The translations under genes were made by a program, and so were the position numbers. From contig NHDO01000008.1 of NCBI GenBank assembly GCA_002171735.1, positions 1 to 35,195 of the forward strand: DNA of 35,195 nt, in the 5' to 3' direction. The stretch comes from Proteobacteria bacterium TMED61 (GTDB taxonomy: Bacteria > Pseudomonadota > Gammaproteobacteria > Arenicellales > UBA868). Of this stretch, positions 7,610 through 17,482 are shown piece by piece. The notes under the pieces are model-generated. The model had not been told where the DNA came from. It made no database searches and worked only from the letters and a program-made list of their open reading frames with translations. Each line of letters starts with the position of its first letter. Within the stretch, counting starts at the first letter, position 1.

Positions 7610-9079
7610 ATGAATAACCCCTCTCTCGATCCTGCCTGGATCGGCAAGACCTTTGATGACTTTCTGTTCCGACCTCATAAAGGCATCACGTCGACCCGCG
7701 CCGCCATTGCGCTGCGCTCGCAACTGACCGACGCACTGGCCCTGGAACTGCCGATTGTCTCTTCCAATATGGACAGCGTTACCGGGGGCGACATGGCCCA
7801 AACGATGGCTCTCGAAGGTGGGTTGGGTGTCATCCACAGGGGACAGAGCATTGAACGCCAGTGCGAGACCGTAGCGGGGGTTAAACGCAGCCACAGTGCC
7901 GTGATCGAGCAACCGCGGACGCTGCCAGTGGGTTCTACCATCGGCGAAGCGCGTGTGTTCGCCCGGCGACACAAAATCAACGGGATCCTGATCGAGACCG
8001 CGCCGGCCACTGCGATTCTCGCGGGTGTACTGACCCGTAGGGATATTCCCTGGGACCGCTCACATGATAACGAGGCGGTAGAGAATTTCATGACGCCCAT
8101 GGCGCAATTGAAAACGGCCGGGCCTGACGTCGCCACGGATGACGCCGCAAAGATTATGTTCGAAGGCAGAATAGAGCGACTGCCCCTGGTGGATAACGAA
8201 GGCCGGATTCAGGGGCTGATTACCCGCAAGGATGTGCGCTTCCTGCGCGAGCGACCCTTCGCAAGCAAGGATGCCAAGGGTCGGCTGCTGACCGGGGCTG
8301 CCGTCGGTTGTGCCGGCGACTTCATGGAACGCGGTCAGGCATTACTTGATGCAGGAGCCGACTCCCTCTTTGTTGATATCGCCCACGGTCACTCGCTGGT
8401 CATGCAGCAGGGTATCGAGCGTCTGCGCGCCGAGTTCCCTCAGGTGCCACTCATCTGCGGCAACGTTGCGACCGGTGCCGGCGCGCGATTTATGTGTGAA
8501 CTGGGGGCAGATGCTGTAAAAGTCGGGGTTGGCCCGGGACGGGGTTGCCGAACACGGCTGGAAACCGCCGCCGGAGTACCGCAACTTCAGGCAATCCGGG
8601 AAGCCTGGTGTGAAGTCGGCGGTGAGATCAGCATCATGGCCGATGGGGGCGTTCGATACGACAAGGATATCTTCCTGGCACTTGCCTGTGGCGCAGACAC
8701 AGTGATGCTCGGCAGTGCGCTGTCCGGTACGGACGAAGCCCCCGGGCGGGTGATTGAGGATCCGGCCACACATACCAAGAAAAAGATCTACCGCGGCATG
8801 ACCTCTCCGGAAGCGGTGATGGAATCACTTTACGATTCAGAGGACTCAGATGCCGTCGATGCTGCCCTGGCAACTCCGCCGGAGGGTCAGGAAATCCAGG
8901 TACCCTATCGCGGCAGTGTCGTCGACATTTTGCACCGGATCCGCGGCCACCTCCGGTCGGCCGTGAGTTATGCTGGATGCGAATCTCTGGAGAAGGCAAG
9001 AATGGCCATCCTGCCAGATCCACTTGAGTACCTGATTGCGCTTTCCGAGGCGTCCCGAAGAGAGTCCTACGAACGCTGA
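7610..9079 (+). CDS. IMP dehydrogenase/GMP reductase superfamily protein with CBS pair, noncanonical catalytic loop
   Basis: [48 protein letters not shown], central CBS region, [71 protein letters not shown]. Confidence 0.9.
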   Translation: MNNPSLDPAWIGKTFDDFLFRPHKGITSTRAAIALRSQLTDALALELPIVSSNMDSVTGGDMAQTMALEGGLGVIHRGQSIERQCETVAGVKRSHSAVIEQPRTLPVGSTIGEARVFARRHKINGILIETAPATAILAGVLTRRDIPWDRSHDNEAVENFMTPMAQLKTAGPDVATDDAAKIMFEGRIERLPLVDNEGRIQGLITRKDVRFLRERPFASKDAKGRLLTGAAVGCAGDFMERGQALLDAGADSLFVDIAHGHSLVMQQGIERLRAEFPQVPLICGNVATGAGARFMCELGADAVKVGVGPGRGCRTRLETAAGVPQLQAIREAWCEVGGEISIMADGGVRYDKDIFLALACGADTVMLGSALSGTDEAPGRVIEDPATHTKKKIYRGMTSPEAVMESLYDSEDSDAVDAALATPPEGQEIQVPYRGSVVDILHRIRGHLRSAVSYAGCESLEKARMAILPDPLEYLIALSEASRRESYER

Positions 9080-9132
9080 AGTGTGGTCACCATTGTGACT
9101 GCCTGCTGGATTCGGCATAGCACAGCTACCGC

Positions 9133-10287
9133 ATGTCGAACGGGTTTTCTGGCCACTTTCGGGTAATGGACACCCCGTACTTTAATACCGCCGTACACCG
9201 TGTCCGGGTCGTGCTGTCACTGATCGCTGGGGGTCTTGGCGGAGCCGCGTTCTTCTGGCTTTCGCTGCCGCTTCCGTGGATGCTGGGATCCATGCTGGTG
9301 GTGTCAGCGGGCGCCGTGGGCGGACTGCCCTTCCGTCGCTCCATTCGTCTCAGAAAAGCGATGATCGCCATCATGGGTCTGATTCTGGGCAGCTGTTTCA
9401 CTGCCGATAAGCTTTCCCAGTTGGGCCTGTGGTCGCTAGCCATGCTGTTGGTCAGTGTCTATGTCGTCCTCATGACCGGGGTCTCCCTGGGCGTCTTTCG
9501 TCGCTTTGGTCGGATGAACCTCCCGACCGCCTACTTTTCAAGCATGCTCGGGGGTTTAGGGCCGATGACCATCGCCGGAGAAGAGGCCGGCGGGGACAAC
9601 CAGTTGATACCGATTGCGCATGTGATCCGGATCTTCTGTGTCGTGTCCTCGGTGCCTATCTATCTGACATTCGTACAAGGGGTTGACCTTACACCTCCCC
9701 CCATCGTGCTTTCTGAGTTCATTGCGGTACCGCACTGGCGCGACTGGTTGATCTGGGGAGGCTGCGCCGTTATCGGGTTTTTCGGCGCCCGCGCTATCCG
9801 GATACCGTTTGGTGAAATTCTTGGGCCTATGCTGTTGTGTGCTGCCGCCTATATCTTTGGGCTGATCACAGTTGTCCTACCGCCATTTGTGGTCATTGCG
9901 GTCCAGATTGTCATCGGTACTTCGATTGGCACACAGTTTGCCAACCTGCGTGGACGCCATGTACTGCGTACCGTCGTGACATCGCTGGGATCCACGGTCG
10001 TCATGCTGGTGGGTGCACTGATCATTGCCGAACTGATGGCACCTGTACTCAAAATCGACTCGCTTTCGCTGCTGCTGGCGCTGGTGCCGGGGGGTCTCGT
10101 CGAAATGGGACTGATCGCAGTTTCGTTAAACGCCGATACAGCCTTTATCAGCGTGATGCATACCTGGCGATTCATCCTGATCGCCATCAGCGCACCACTG
10201 CTGTTTGGGCTCTTCTGGCGCGGATTCCTGCAGCCCGGGCGTCATCCCCCGACGAGCACGGACAATCCTGACGCCAGATCGGGGTAA
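9133..10287 (+). CDS. AbrB-family (PF05145-type) multi-TM membrane protein
   Basis: 384 aa, strongly hydrophobic; LPLPWMLGSMLVVSAGAVGG and duplicated PFGEILGPMLLCAAAYIFG, plus VPGGLVEMGLIAVSLNADTAFISVMHTWRFILI. Confidence 0.85.
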   Translation: MSNGFSGHFRVMDTPYFNTAVHRVRVVLSLIAGGLGGAAFFWLSLPLPWMLGSMLVVSAGAVGGLPFRRSIRLRKAMIAIMGLILGSCFTADKLSQLGLWSLAMLLVSVYVVLMTGVSLGVFRRFGRMNLPTAYFSSMLGGLGPMTIAGEEAGGDNQLIPIAHVIRIFCVVSSVPIYLTFVQGVDLTPPPIVLSEFIAVPHWRDWLIWGGCAVIGFFGARAIRIPFGEILGPMLLCAAAYIFGLITVVLPPFVVIAVQIVIGTSIGTQFANLRGRHVLRTVVTSLGSTVVMLVGALIIAELMAPVLKIDSLSLLLALVPGGLVEMGLIAVSLNADTAFISVMHTWRFILIAISAPLLFGLFWRGFLQPGRHPPTSTDNPDARSG

Positions 10288-11111
10288 CGCACGTCTACCC
10301 CGAGATGTTCGCGCATCCGGGTGTTATCGATTCTCTTGGATTCAGCGAGATAGGAACGCATCTCCGTACTCAGAGCAGCAGTGGCTTCCTGCTTATCGAC
10401 AACCGGCGGACGGGGCAGACCGGTCATGTCCGCAACGCTAAAGAAAAAATCTGTCATGGTCGACGGGTGGCCATCGCTGACGTTATAGACCGGCAGGGGA
10501 TGCTCAATACGGGCGGCGGCAAGACAGACGCTGATCAAGTCTTCCACATGTACCCGGTTGCTCCAGGGCGCTAACTCGGGCGCCAACACTGGCAAACCTT
10601 CGCGCAAACGTTTCAAAGGAAGTTTTCCTGCGCCATAGATTCCCGGAACCCGAAGCGCCACGATCGGAATATCGTGCCTCTGACACCAAGTACGCATAAC
10701 CTGCTCGGCATCGACTCTCCGACGTGCCCGGCCCGTCTGCGGTGCGAGGGCGCGATCCTCGGTCACCCATTCGCCCTGACAATCTCCATAAACCCCAGTG
10801 GTGCTGATCAGCACGACCCGAGAAGGTCGTTCTCCAGACTCAACCGCGCACTGAATAAAGCAGCGCAGCCGCCGGTCCTGATCACCCTCTGGCTGAGGCG
10901 GCACAAACCAGTAGAGGACCCGCCCGCGCAGCACGCCTGTACCGGTGCTCTCGTTTTCAAGATCGGCACTCACAGCTGCGATGCCCTCTCGGTTCAAACG
11001 TTCCGCGCTTTCAGCCGTGCGAACGATCGCCGCCACTGCACCCCCGGCCGCCAGCTCGCGCAGGGCCACCTGGCGACCCACATAACCGCAACCCGCAAAT
11101 AAACTATCCAT
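10242..11111 (-). CDS. NAD(P)-dependent epimerase/dehydratase-like (extended SDR, YeeZ-like)
   Basis: SLFAGCGYVGRQVALREL Rossmann start, VVLISTTGVYGDCQGEWVTED, LRVPGIYGAGKLPL; 46-bp convergent overlap with 9133..10287. Confidence 0.85.
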   Translation of the reverse strand: MDSLFAGCGYVGRQVALRELAAGGAVAAIVRTAESAERLNREGIAAVSADLENESTGTGVLRGRVLYWFVPPQPEGDQDRRLRCFIQCAVESGERPSRVVLISTTGVYGDCQGEWVTEDRALAPQTGRARRRVDAEQVMRTWCQRHDIPIVALRVPGIYGAGKLPLKRLREGLPVLAPELAPWSNRVHVEDLISVCLAAARIEHPLPVYNVSDGHPSTMTDFFFSVADMTGLPRPPVVDKQEATAALSTEMRSYLAESKRIDNTRMREHLGVDVRYPDLASGLSVLVGG

Positions 11112-11117
11112 CGATAC

Positions 11118-11639
11118 CTAACGACTCGCGGCCAGGGTGCCGGCGGTTGTCAGCGTCGCCACCGTAACTTCAGCCCTTTTACATTTCAGTGTGCCGCTGA
11201 CCTCCGCAGTCATGTCCGGTGGGGTAATCACCCCTTGAATACGGGCGGCCTTAGCCCCGAAAGAACAGCCTGCATCATTAAGACGGGATATATTCGTCGC
11301 ACTCAGCAGCGAACGCAGGTCATCGACCGACGCCTGCAGCCCCCAATTTCCCGTGTTGTCGACGACTCCCGTAATGGTGACATCGCGAACGGACAAAAAG
11401 GCCAGGCCATCTCGCGTGACCTCGACTGAAACACTCTCGGTACGCTGATCCGTCGCTGAACCCAGCGCGACCACATCGGCGGTTGAAGTCAGTGAGATCG
11501 TGCCGGTGTAAGTGCCCTTATAGACACCTGTTGCATCACCCCTGGAAACGGTCAGTTCAATACCGCTGGTCGAGGAACTGGCACAGCCGACCAGTATCAA
11601 CGCCACTACGAGCGACATGAGTCCGCAATATTTCACCAT
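11118..11639 (-). CDS. Putative lipoprotein of unknown function
   Basis: 173 aa, MVKYCGLMSLVVALILVGC|ASSSTSG lipobox; 6 bp from the downstream SDR gene, so likely co-transcribed. Confidence 0.7.
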   Translation of the reverse strand: MVKYCGLMSLVVALILVGCASSSTSGIELTVSRGDATGVYKGTYTGTISLTSTADVVALGSATDQRTESVSVEVTRDGLAFLSVRDVTITGVVDNTGNWGLQASVDDLRSLLSATNISRLNDAGCSFGAKAARIQGVITPPDMTAEVSGTLKCKRAEVTVATLTTAGTLAASR

Positions 11640-11902
11640 GGGGATGGCCTGAATCTCTAAACCACTAGCCAGTGTGGCACGCTGAATAAAGAGGTCATAT
11701 GAAAACCGTACGAACCGAAATGATAGCGCTCCTGACCTGAGCAGTACTTAGGATTACATTGTACCGGCACTGTCAACGCTGCTGCCCTTCGTTCCGAAAA
11801 GTGTGGGTGACTGTTATCATCTCAGTTTGTGCCAACCGATGAGCGACGCAGGCGGTATATCTCTTTGCCGCAGGCGAACATTCGAGCGATTCCGGAGAAC
11901 CC

Positions 11903-12226
11903 ATGGACGAAGCGACCCGTACCCGACTTGAGGCAGCCGCGTTTCGCGGACTGGTAACACACCTGCGCCAGCGAACCGATGTGCAGAATATCGATCTGAT
12001 GAACCTTGCCGGCTTTTGCCGCAACTGCCTTTCCAAATGGTATCTCGCGGCTGCGAACGAAGAAGGCGTTGAGATGGACTACGACCTTGCACGCGAGACC
12101 GTCTACGGTATGACCTATGATGACTGGAAACGTGACTACCAGGGCGAAGCCAGCGCAGAGCAGAAATCAATTTTTGACGCGACCAAACCGCTGCATGCAA
12201 AGATCAGCGGCCACAGCAAGGCCTGA
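11903..12226 (+). CDS. DUF1244-family protein
   Basis: 107 aa; NLAGFCRNCLSKWYLAAANEEGVEMDYDLARETVYGMTYDDWKRDYQ matches the family pattern. Confidence 0.9.
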   Translation: MDEATRTRLEAAAFRGLVTHLRQRTDVQNIDLMNLAGFCRNCLSKWYLAAANEEGVEMDYDLARETVYGMTYDDWKRDYQGEASAEQKSIFDATKPLHAKISGHSKA

Positions 12227-12231
12227 ATTCA

Positions 12232-13002
12232 ATGAATACCCTTGAAGTCCACCAGTTTCCCTGCCTTTCCGACAACTATGGTTATCTGGTCCACGATACT
12301 GACAGCGGACTGACTGCAGCGATTGATACGCCCGAAGTAGTACCGATTCGGGAGGCGCTTGATGCGAAGGGCTGGCAACTGGACTTTATCTTCAATACCC
12401 ATCACCACGACGATCATGCCGGGGGCAACCTGCAACTGAAATCGCAAACTGGGTGTCAGATCATCGGGCCGGCCGCGGATGCGCAGAGGATTCCCGGCAT
12501 CGACCGCACTGTTGCCGAAGGGGATACGGTCAGTCTGGGAGCCTGGCCGTTTACGGTTCACGATACACCTGGACATACCCGTGGCCATATCGTTTACCAC
12601 TGCCTGCCGGCCAATATCGGTTTTGTCGGCGATACCCTGTTTGCGCTCGGCTGCGGCCGGCTTTTCGAAGGCACACCACAACAGATGTGGGCTTCGCTGC
12701 AGAAAATCTTGTCCTGGCCGGACGAGACCCAGATCTACTGTGCCCACGAGTACACCCAGGCCAATGCCCGCTTCGCCCTGTCAGTGGAACCGAATAACGC
12801 TGATCTTGTCGCCCGCAGCGATCAAATCGATGCTGCCCGGCAACGGGACGAGCCGACGGTGCCCACAACCATAGGACTCGAGAAAAGGACCAACCCCTTT
12901 TTGCGTCCGGACAGCGAGCACCTGCAGCAAACCATCGGCCTGATCGGCCAGCCCCTGGTTGATGTATTTGCCCGAACCCGTGAACTCAAGGACCAGTTCT
13001 GA
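12232..13002 (+). CDS. gloB: Hydroxyacylglutathione hydrolase (glyoxalase II)
   Basis: NTHHHDDHAGG metal motif, DTPGHTRGHIVYH, GDTLFALGCGRLFEGTPQQMWASL, YCAHEYTQANARFAL, NPFLR C-terminus. Confidence 0.97.
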   Translation: MNTLEVHQFPCLSDNYGYLVHDTDSGLTAAIDTPEVVPIREALDAKGWQLDFIFNTHHHDDHAGGNLQLKSQTGCQIIGPAADAQRIPGIDRTVAEGDTVSLGAWPFTVHDTPGHTRGHIVYHCLPANIGFVGDTLFALGCGRLFEGTPQQMWASLQKILSWPDETQIYCAHEYTQANARFALSVEPNNADLVARSDQIDAARQRDEPTVPTTIGLEKRTNPFLRPDSEHLQQTIGLIGQPLVDVFARTRELKDQF

Positions 13003-13047
13003 CACGCCATAGCGTGCTCACGCGATCCCAATCATCGACTTCGATCA

Positions 13048-13698
13048 ATGACCCGTCCTTCGGCACCTTCTACCCGCTCCAAAGTCCGACGCCTGCGTGA
13101 ACTGGCGCGCTATGACCGGTCCAGCGTCAATGCTATTCTCGACGAAGCCACGGTGTGTCATGTCGGGTTTGTCGATGACGGTCAACCCTTTGTGATCCCA
13201 ACCGCCATTGCGCGCATCGGCAATCACGCATACCTACACGGCAGCCGGGTCAGCCGGATGTTGAAACTGCTGGCAGCGGGAAACCCGGCGTGCATCACCG
13301 TAACGCTACTCGATGGGATCGTGGTGGCACGCTCCGCTTTCAACTCTTCGATGAACTACCGCTCGGTCGTCATTCTCGGTAGTGGAGAAAAGGTCACCGG
13401 AGAAGACAAGAAAATTGCGCTGGATGCCTTCACTGAACATCTGATCCCCGGACGCACTACCGACATCCGCGCATCCCGGCCGAAGGAACTGGCAGCGACG
13501 ACTGTCGTACGCTTTGGCCTTGAGGAAGCATCGGTCAAGATCAGTGAGGGCCCACCCAGCGACGAGAAGTCTGACTATGAAAGCGATGCCTGGGCTGGCG
13601 TCATTCCGCTGAAGCTCAAAAGCGGCAAGCCCCAGCCTGATCCCCGCTTGAAACGCGGCATTCCCGTGCCGGCATATATTCGTAAGCGCAAAACATGA
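13048..13698 (+). CDS. Pyridoxamine 5'-phosphate oxidase-like flavin-nucleotide-binding protein
   Basis: ELARYDRSSVNAILDEATVCHVGFVDDGQPFVIPTAIARIGNHAYLHGSRVSRML and FNSSMNYRSVVILGSGE family pattern. Confidence 0.85.
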   Translation: MTRPSAPSTRSKVRRLRELARYDRSSVNAILDEATVCHVGFVDDGQPFVIPTAIARIGNHAYLHGSRVSRMLKLLAAGNPACITVTLLDGIVVARSAFNSSMNYRSVVILGSGEKVTGEDKKIALDAFTEHLIPGRTTDIRASRPKELAATTVVRFGLEEASVKISEGPPSDEKSDYESDAWAGVIPLKLKSGKPQPDPRLKRGIPVPAYIRKRKT

Positions 13699-13750
13699 CC
13701 GGCAGCGAACCAAAATTGCTGGCCGATTTCACCGACCGTCGTTGAACAGC

Positions 13751-16700
13751 ATGAGCAGCGCACCACGGATTGCGATTGATATCGGTGGGACCTTTACCGA
13801 TGCGGTCCTGCAGATGGGTGCCGACCGCTATACCGCCAAGGTCCTCACGACGACACGCAATCCAGCCGAAGGATTCATGGACGGGGTTTCGCAACTGCTC
13901 TCACAGTCGGGTATCGCCCCCGCCGATGTAGCGCTCATCACCCACGGGACTACGCTCGCCACCAATGCACTGATTGAACGCCGTGGAGCGAAAACCGCGC
14001 TGATCGTGACCGAGGGGCATCGTGATTCTCTTGAGATCGGTTATGAGAACCGTTTCGACCAGTACAACTTTGACGCTGATCGTCACCCGCCGCTGGTGCC
14101 GCGGAAACACCGCTGGACGGTGCCGGAGCGGATCGATTACCGGGGACAGATTCTTAGACCCCTCAATGAGGCCTCGGTTGAAGATCTCGTTGAGCGCATT
14201 CGCGAAGCGCAAATACAAAGCGTTGCAGTGGGCCTGCTGCATGCTTACGCCAACCCGATCCACGAGCAACGCATCCGGGTCCTGCTGCAAAAGCATTTAC
14301 CCGACATCGCCATATCACTATCGAGCGAAGTCTGCCCCGAAATTCGCGAATATGAACGCCAGAGTACCACCTGTGCCAATGCGTATGTTCAACCGCTGAT
14401 GGCGAGTTACCTGGTTGAGGTCCGAGAGCGTCTGGTCAGTGACGGCTTCAATTGTGCCTGCCTGCTGATGACCTCGGGAGGACACCAGGTCACCATCGAC
14501 ACGGCGGCGGCCTTTCCGGTACGCCTGGTCGAGTCGGGTCCTGCCGGTGGCGCCATCCTCGCGGCTCATATCGCGCGCACCCTAGGTGAGTCGTCGGTGC
14601 TGTCCTTTGATATGGGTGGCACCACCGCAAAGATCTGCCTGATTGATGACTGCACCCTGCCGCTGTCGCGGACCTTTGAGGTCGACCGGGCGCATCGCTT
14701 CATGAAAGGCAGCGGGATGCCGATCAAGATTCCTGTTGTCGATATGGTCGAGATCGGCGCCGGGGGTGGTTCACTGGCGAGCGTCGATGAACTCGGCCGG
14801 GTTGCCGTAGGACCAGAGAGCGCCGGTGCTGAGCCCGGGCCTGCATGCTACGGCCGAGGGGGCAAGGGGGCGGCCGTCACGGATGCCAACCTCGTGCTGT
14901 GCAGACTGGACGCAGATGAATTCGCAGGCGGTCACATACCGCTTGATCCAGCGGCGGCACAGCAGGCCATTCAAGCAGCGGTGGGTGATGCGCTCAAAAC
15001 TGATGCGGCGGGTGGCGCTCAGGCAATCATCGAAATTGTTGACGAAAACATGGCCAGCGCAGCACGTGTGCATGCGGTTGAAAAAGGGCTGGATGTGGCT
15101 GAACGCACCCTGATTGCCTTTGGCGGCGGCGCGCCGCTGCACGCGATCTCGGTGGCCCGCAAGCTCGGCATCGGCCGGGTCATCATCCCGCGGGATGCGG
15201 GTGTCGGATCCGCCGTCGGGTTTTTGCTTGCGCCGGTGGCCTTTGAAGTCGTGCGCAGCCGCTTCACCCTGCTGACCCACCTTGACCCGGATGCCATCAA
15301 TGCCCTGTTTCAAGAAATGGAAGAGGAAGCAAGCGCAACCGTACGGCTCGGTGCCGACAATGCGTCCATATCGATGGTTCGACATGCCTTTATCCGCTAC
15401 GCAGGCCAGGGCCACGAAATAAAGATTCAACTTCCAGATCGGTTGTTAACCGCCGACGACCACAAAACGATTGCAGAAACCTTTGATAAGGCCTACCGGA
15501 CTCAGTATGGCCAGGGTATCCCCGGGGTGCCTCTGGAAATCCTGACCTGGTCACTGACGGCCTCGGCACCGGTGAGTGAAGAGATCCGGGCGCAGGTCGA
15601 ACAGGTTCCGACCGAGTCTCCCCGCGACCCCAGCCAACGGATGGTCTGGATGCCGGGCACTGATCAACCGGCGGAATGCATAGTCATTGCCCGGGAAGGT
15701 GTCTCGGCTGCAAACCCCGTTGCAGGCCCTGCCATCATTACCGAAGACCAAACTACCCTGGTGGCCCCCTCGGGATGGACGCTTACCGCAAACCCTTATG
15801 GTGACCTTATAGCCACCGCCGGTACCGAGGCATCAGAGAATCCACAAGCCTCTGCCACTTCCAGCGCCATTCAGCGCCAGGTTATCTGGAACCGGCTAAT
15901 CAGTATCGTTGAGGAACAGGCCCAGGCACTGATCCGCACGGCCTTCTCAACCACCGTACGGGAGGCCGGGGATCTTTCCGCCGGCATCTTTGATCTCTAC
16001 GGTCGCATGCTGGCCCAAGCCGTTACCGGCACGCCGGGTCATGTCAACGCCATGGCAACCTCGGTCGGCTATTTTCTTGAAGAGATACCGCTGGAACGTA
16101 TGCGACCAGGCGATGTGTACGTGACTAATGATCCCTGGCTTGGCACCGGCCATCTTTTTGATTTCACCGTGGTCACCCCGGCATTTATCAACGACCATCT
16201 CGTGGGGCTTCTCGCCTCCACGGTCCACGTGGTCGATATCGGTGGGCGGGGCTTTGGACCCGACGCTGGCCAGGTCTTTGAAGAGGGGCTGTGTATACCG
16301 ATCCTGCCGCTGTTTGAGCGGGGCGAGCCGTCTGAGGCCGTAATGGCAATCGTGCGTGCCAATGTGCGTGAGCCTGATCAGGTCATTGGCGACCTGTATT
16401 CGCTGACGGTGGGCAACGCCGTCGGCTGCAGCCGGCTCGTGGAAATGATGCAGGAGTTTGCGTTAAACGATCTTGAAGAAATCAGCGAACACATCATCTC
16501 CCGATCCCGCCGCGCAGTTCTCGATGAAGTCGCGGGCCTGCCGCAGGGCACCTGGGATCACGAAATGATTGTGGACGGTTATGGTGAACCTGTCACGCTG
16601 AAAGCGAGCCTCACCATCAGCGAACACGGTATAGACGTTGACTTCGCCGGGACCTCCGCCGTCTCACCTTTCGGGATTAACGTGCCACTCAGTTATACGC

Positions 16701-17473
16701 AGGCCTACGCGTCCTTTGGGGTGCGCTGTGTCGTGGCCTCCGCGATTCCCAACAACGCCGGGTCGCTGGAGCCGATCCAGGTCATCGCGCCAAAAGGGTG
16801 CATCCTCAACGCACCACGGCCACACGCGGTGGCCGTGCGTCACGTTATCGGCCAGATGCTGCCAGATGTGGTGCTCGGGTGCCTGGAAAAAGCCCTGCCG
16901 GGAAAGGCCCCGGCCGAAGGCAGTTCGAGCCTGTGGAATCCGATGATGACGGGTGGACCCGGTCTTCTAGACGGCGCGGATTACGGTGATGCCACGCCAT
17001 TTTCAGTCACCATTTTTCACTCTGGCGGTACCGGAGCGCGCCCCTGGCGGGACGGACTTTCCGCAACCGCCTTTCCATCGGGCGTACGCAATACTCCGGT
17101 CGAAATTACCGAATCCATCGCGCCGGTGATATTTCACCAAAAGGAACTGCGCGAAGGCTCCGGTGGGGATGGCCAATATCGCGGTGGGCACGGACAGGTG
17201 ATTGAAGTCTCACATGCAGAGGGTGCGCCCTTCGCCATCTATGCACTCTTTGACCGCGTAGATCATCCGGCGCGGGGGCGCCACGGGGGCGCCGACGGCG
17301 TGGCGGGTACGGTCCGTCTCGCCAGCGGCAAAAAACTAAAAACCAAAGGCAAACAGATCATTCCTCCCGGCGAGCACCTGCTGATGGAACTGCCCGGCGG
17401 TGGTGGGTATGGCGACCCGGCCGAGCGCGACCCGGCGCTTCGACAAAGAGATCAGGCTAACGATCTCGAATAG
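13751..17473 (+). CDS. Fused HyuA-HyuB protein (5-oxoprolinase / N-methylhydantoinase family)
   Basis: N-terminal HyuA half (IAIDIGGTFTDAV, ITHGTTLATNALIERRGAKTALIVTEGHRD, SFDMGGTTAKICLID) and C-terminal HyuB half (NRLISIVEEQAQALIRTAFSTTVREAGDLSAGIFDLYGRMLAQAVTGTPGHVNAM, VYVTNDPWLGTGHLFDFTVVTP, PGGGGYGDP). ATG 13751 preferred over TTG 13742. Confidence 0.93.
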   Translation: MSSAPRIAIDIGGTFTDAVLQMGADRYTAKVLTTTRNPAEGFMDGVSQLLSQSGIAPADVALITHGTTLATNALIERRGAKTALIVTEGHRDSLEIGYENRFDQYNFDADRHPPLVPRKHRWTVPERIDYRGQILRPLNEASVEDLVERIREAQIQSVAVGLLHAYANPIHEQRIRVLLQKHLPDIAISLSSEVCPEIREYERQSTTCANAYVQPLMASYLVEVRERLVSDGFNCACLLMTSGGHQVTIDTAAAFPVRLVESGPAGGAILAAHIARTLGESSVLSFDMGGTTAKICLIDDCTLPLSRTFEVDRAHRFMKGSGMPIKIPVVDMVEIGAGGGSLASVDELGRVAVGPESAGAEPGPACYGRGGKGAAVTDANLVLCRLDADEFAGGHIPLDPAAAQQAIQAAVGDALKTDAAGGAQAIIEIVDENMASAARVHAVEKGLDVAERTLIAFGGGAPLHAISVARKLGIGRVIIPRDAGVGSAVGFLLAPVAFEVVRSRFTLLTHLDPDAINALFQEMEEEASATVRLGADNASISMVRHAFIRYAGQGHEIKIQLPDRLLTADDHKTIAETFDKAYRTQYGQGIPGVPLEILTWSLTASAPVSEEIRAQVEQVPTESPRDPSQRMVWMPGTDQPAECIVIAREGVSAANPVAGPAIITEDQTTLVAPSGWTLTANPYGDLIATAGTEASENPQASATSSAIQRQVIWNRLISIVEEQAQALIRTAFSTTVREAGDLSAGIFDLYGRMLAQAVTGTPGHVNAMATSVGYFLEEIPLERMRPGDVYVTNDPWLGTGHLFDFTVVTPAFINDHLVGLLASTVHVVDIGGRGFGPDAGQVFEEGLCIPILPLFERGEPSEAVMAIVRANVREPDQVIGDLYSLTVGNAVGCSRLVEMMQEFALNDLEEISEHIISRSRRAVLDEVAGLPQGTWDHEMIVDGYGEPVTLKASLTISEHGIDVDFAGTSAVSPFGINVPLSYTQAYASFGVRCVVASAIPNNAGSLEPIQVIAPKGCILNAPRPHAVAVRHVIGQMLPDVVLGCLEKALPGKAPAEGSSSLWNPMMTGGPGLLDGADYGDATPFSVTIFHSGGTGARPWRDGLSATAFPSGVRNTPVEITESIAPVIFHQKELREGSGGDGQYRGGHGQVIEVSHAEGAPFAIYALFDRVDHPARGRHGGADGVAGTVRLASGKKLKTKGKQIIPPGEHLLMELPGGGGYGDPAERDPALRQRDQANDLE

Positions 17474-17482
17474 CCGGGACCC

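Noticed and set aside
9086-9099. GTCAC-catt-GTGAC hairpin after the IMPDH-family gene
   Set aside because: Only 5-bp arms, no T-tract; could easily be chance.
13003-13016. CACGC-cata-GCGTG hairpin directly after gloB
   Set aside because: Short stem without a following T-tract; weak as a terminator and the gap to the next gene suggests read-through.
14771-15430. 219-aa antisense ORF inside the HyuA/HyuB fusion
   Set aside because: Shadow ORF; the sense frame has conserved family motifs throughout.
17274-17299. Local direct repeat GGGGGCGCC in the HyuB half
   Set aside because: Encodes a Gly/Arg/His-rich surface stretch; explained by codon composition.
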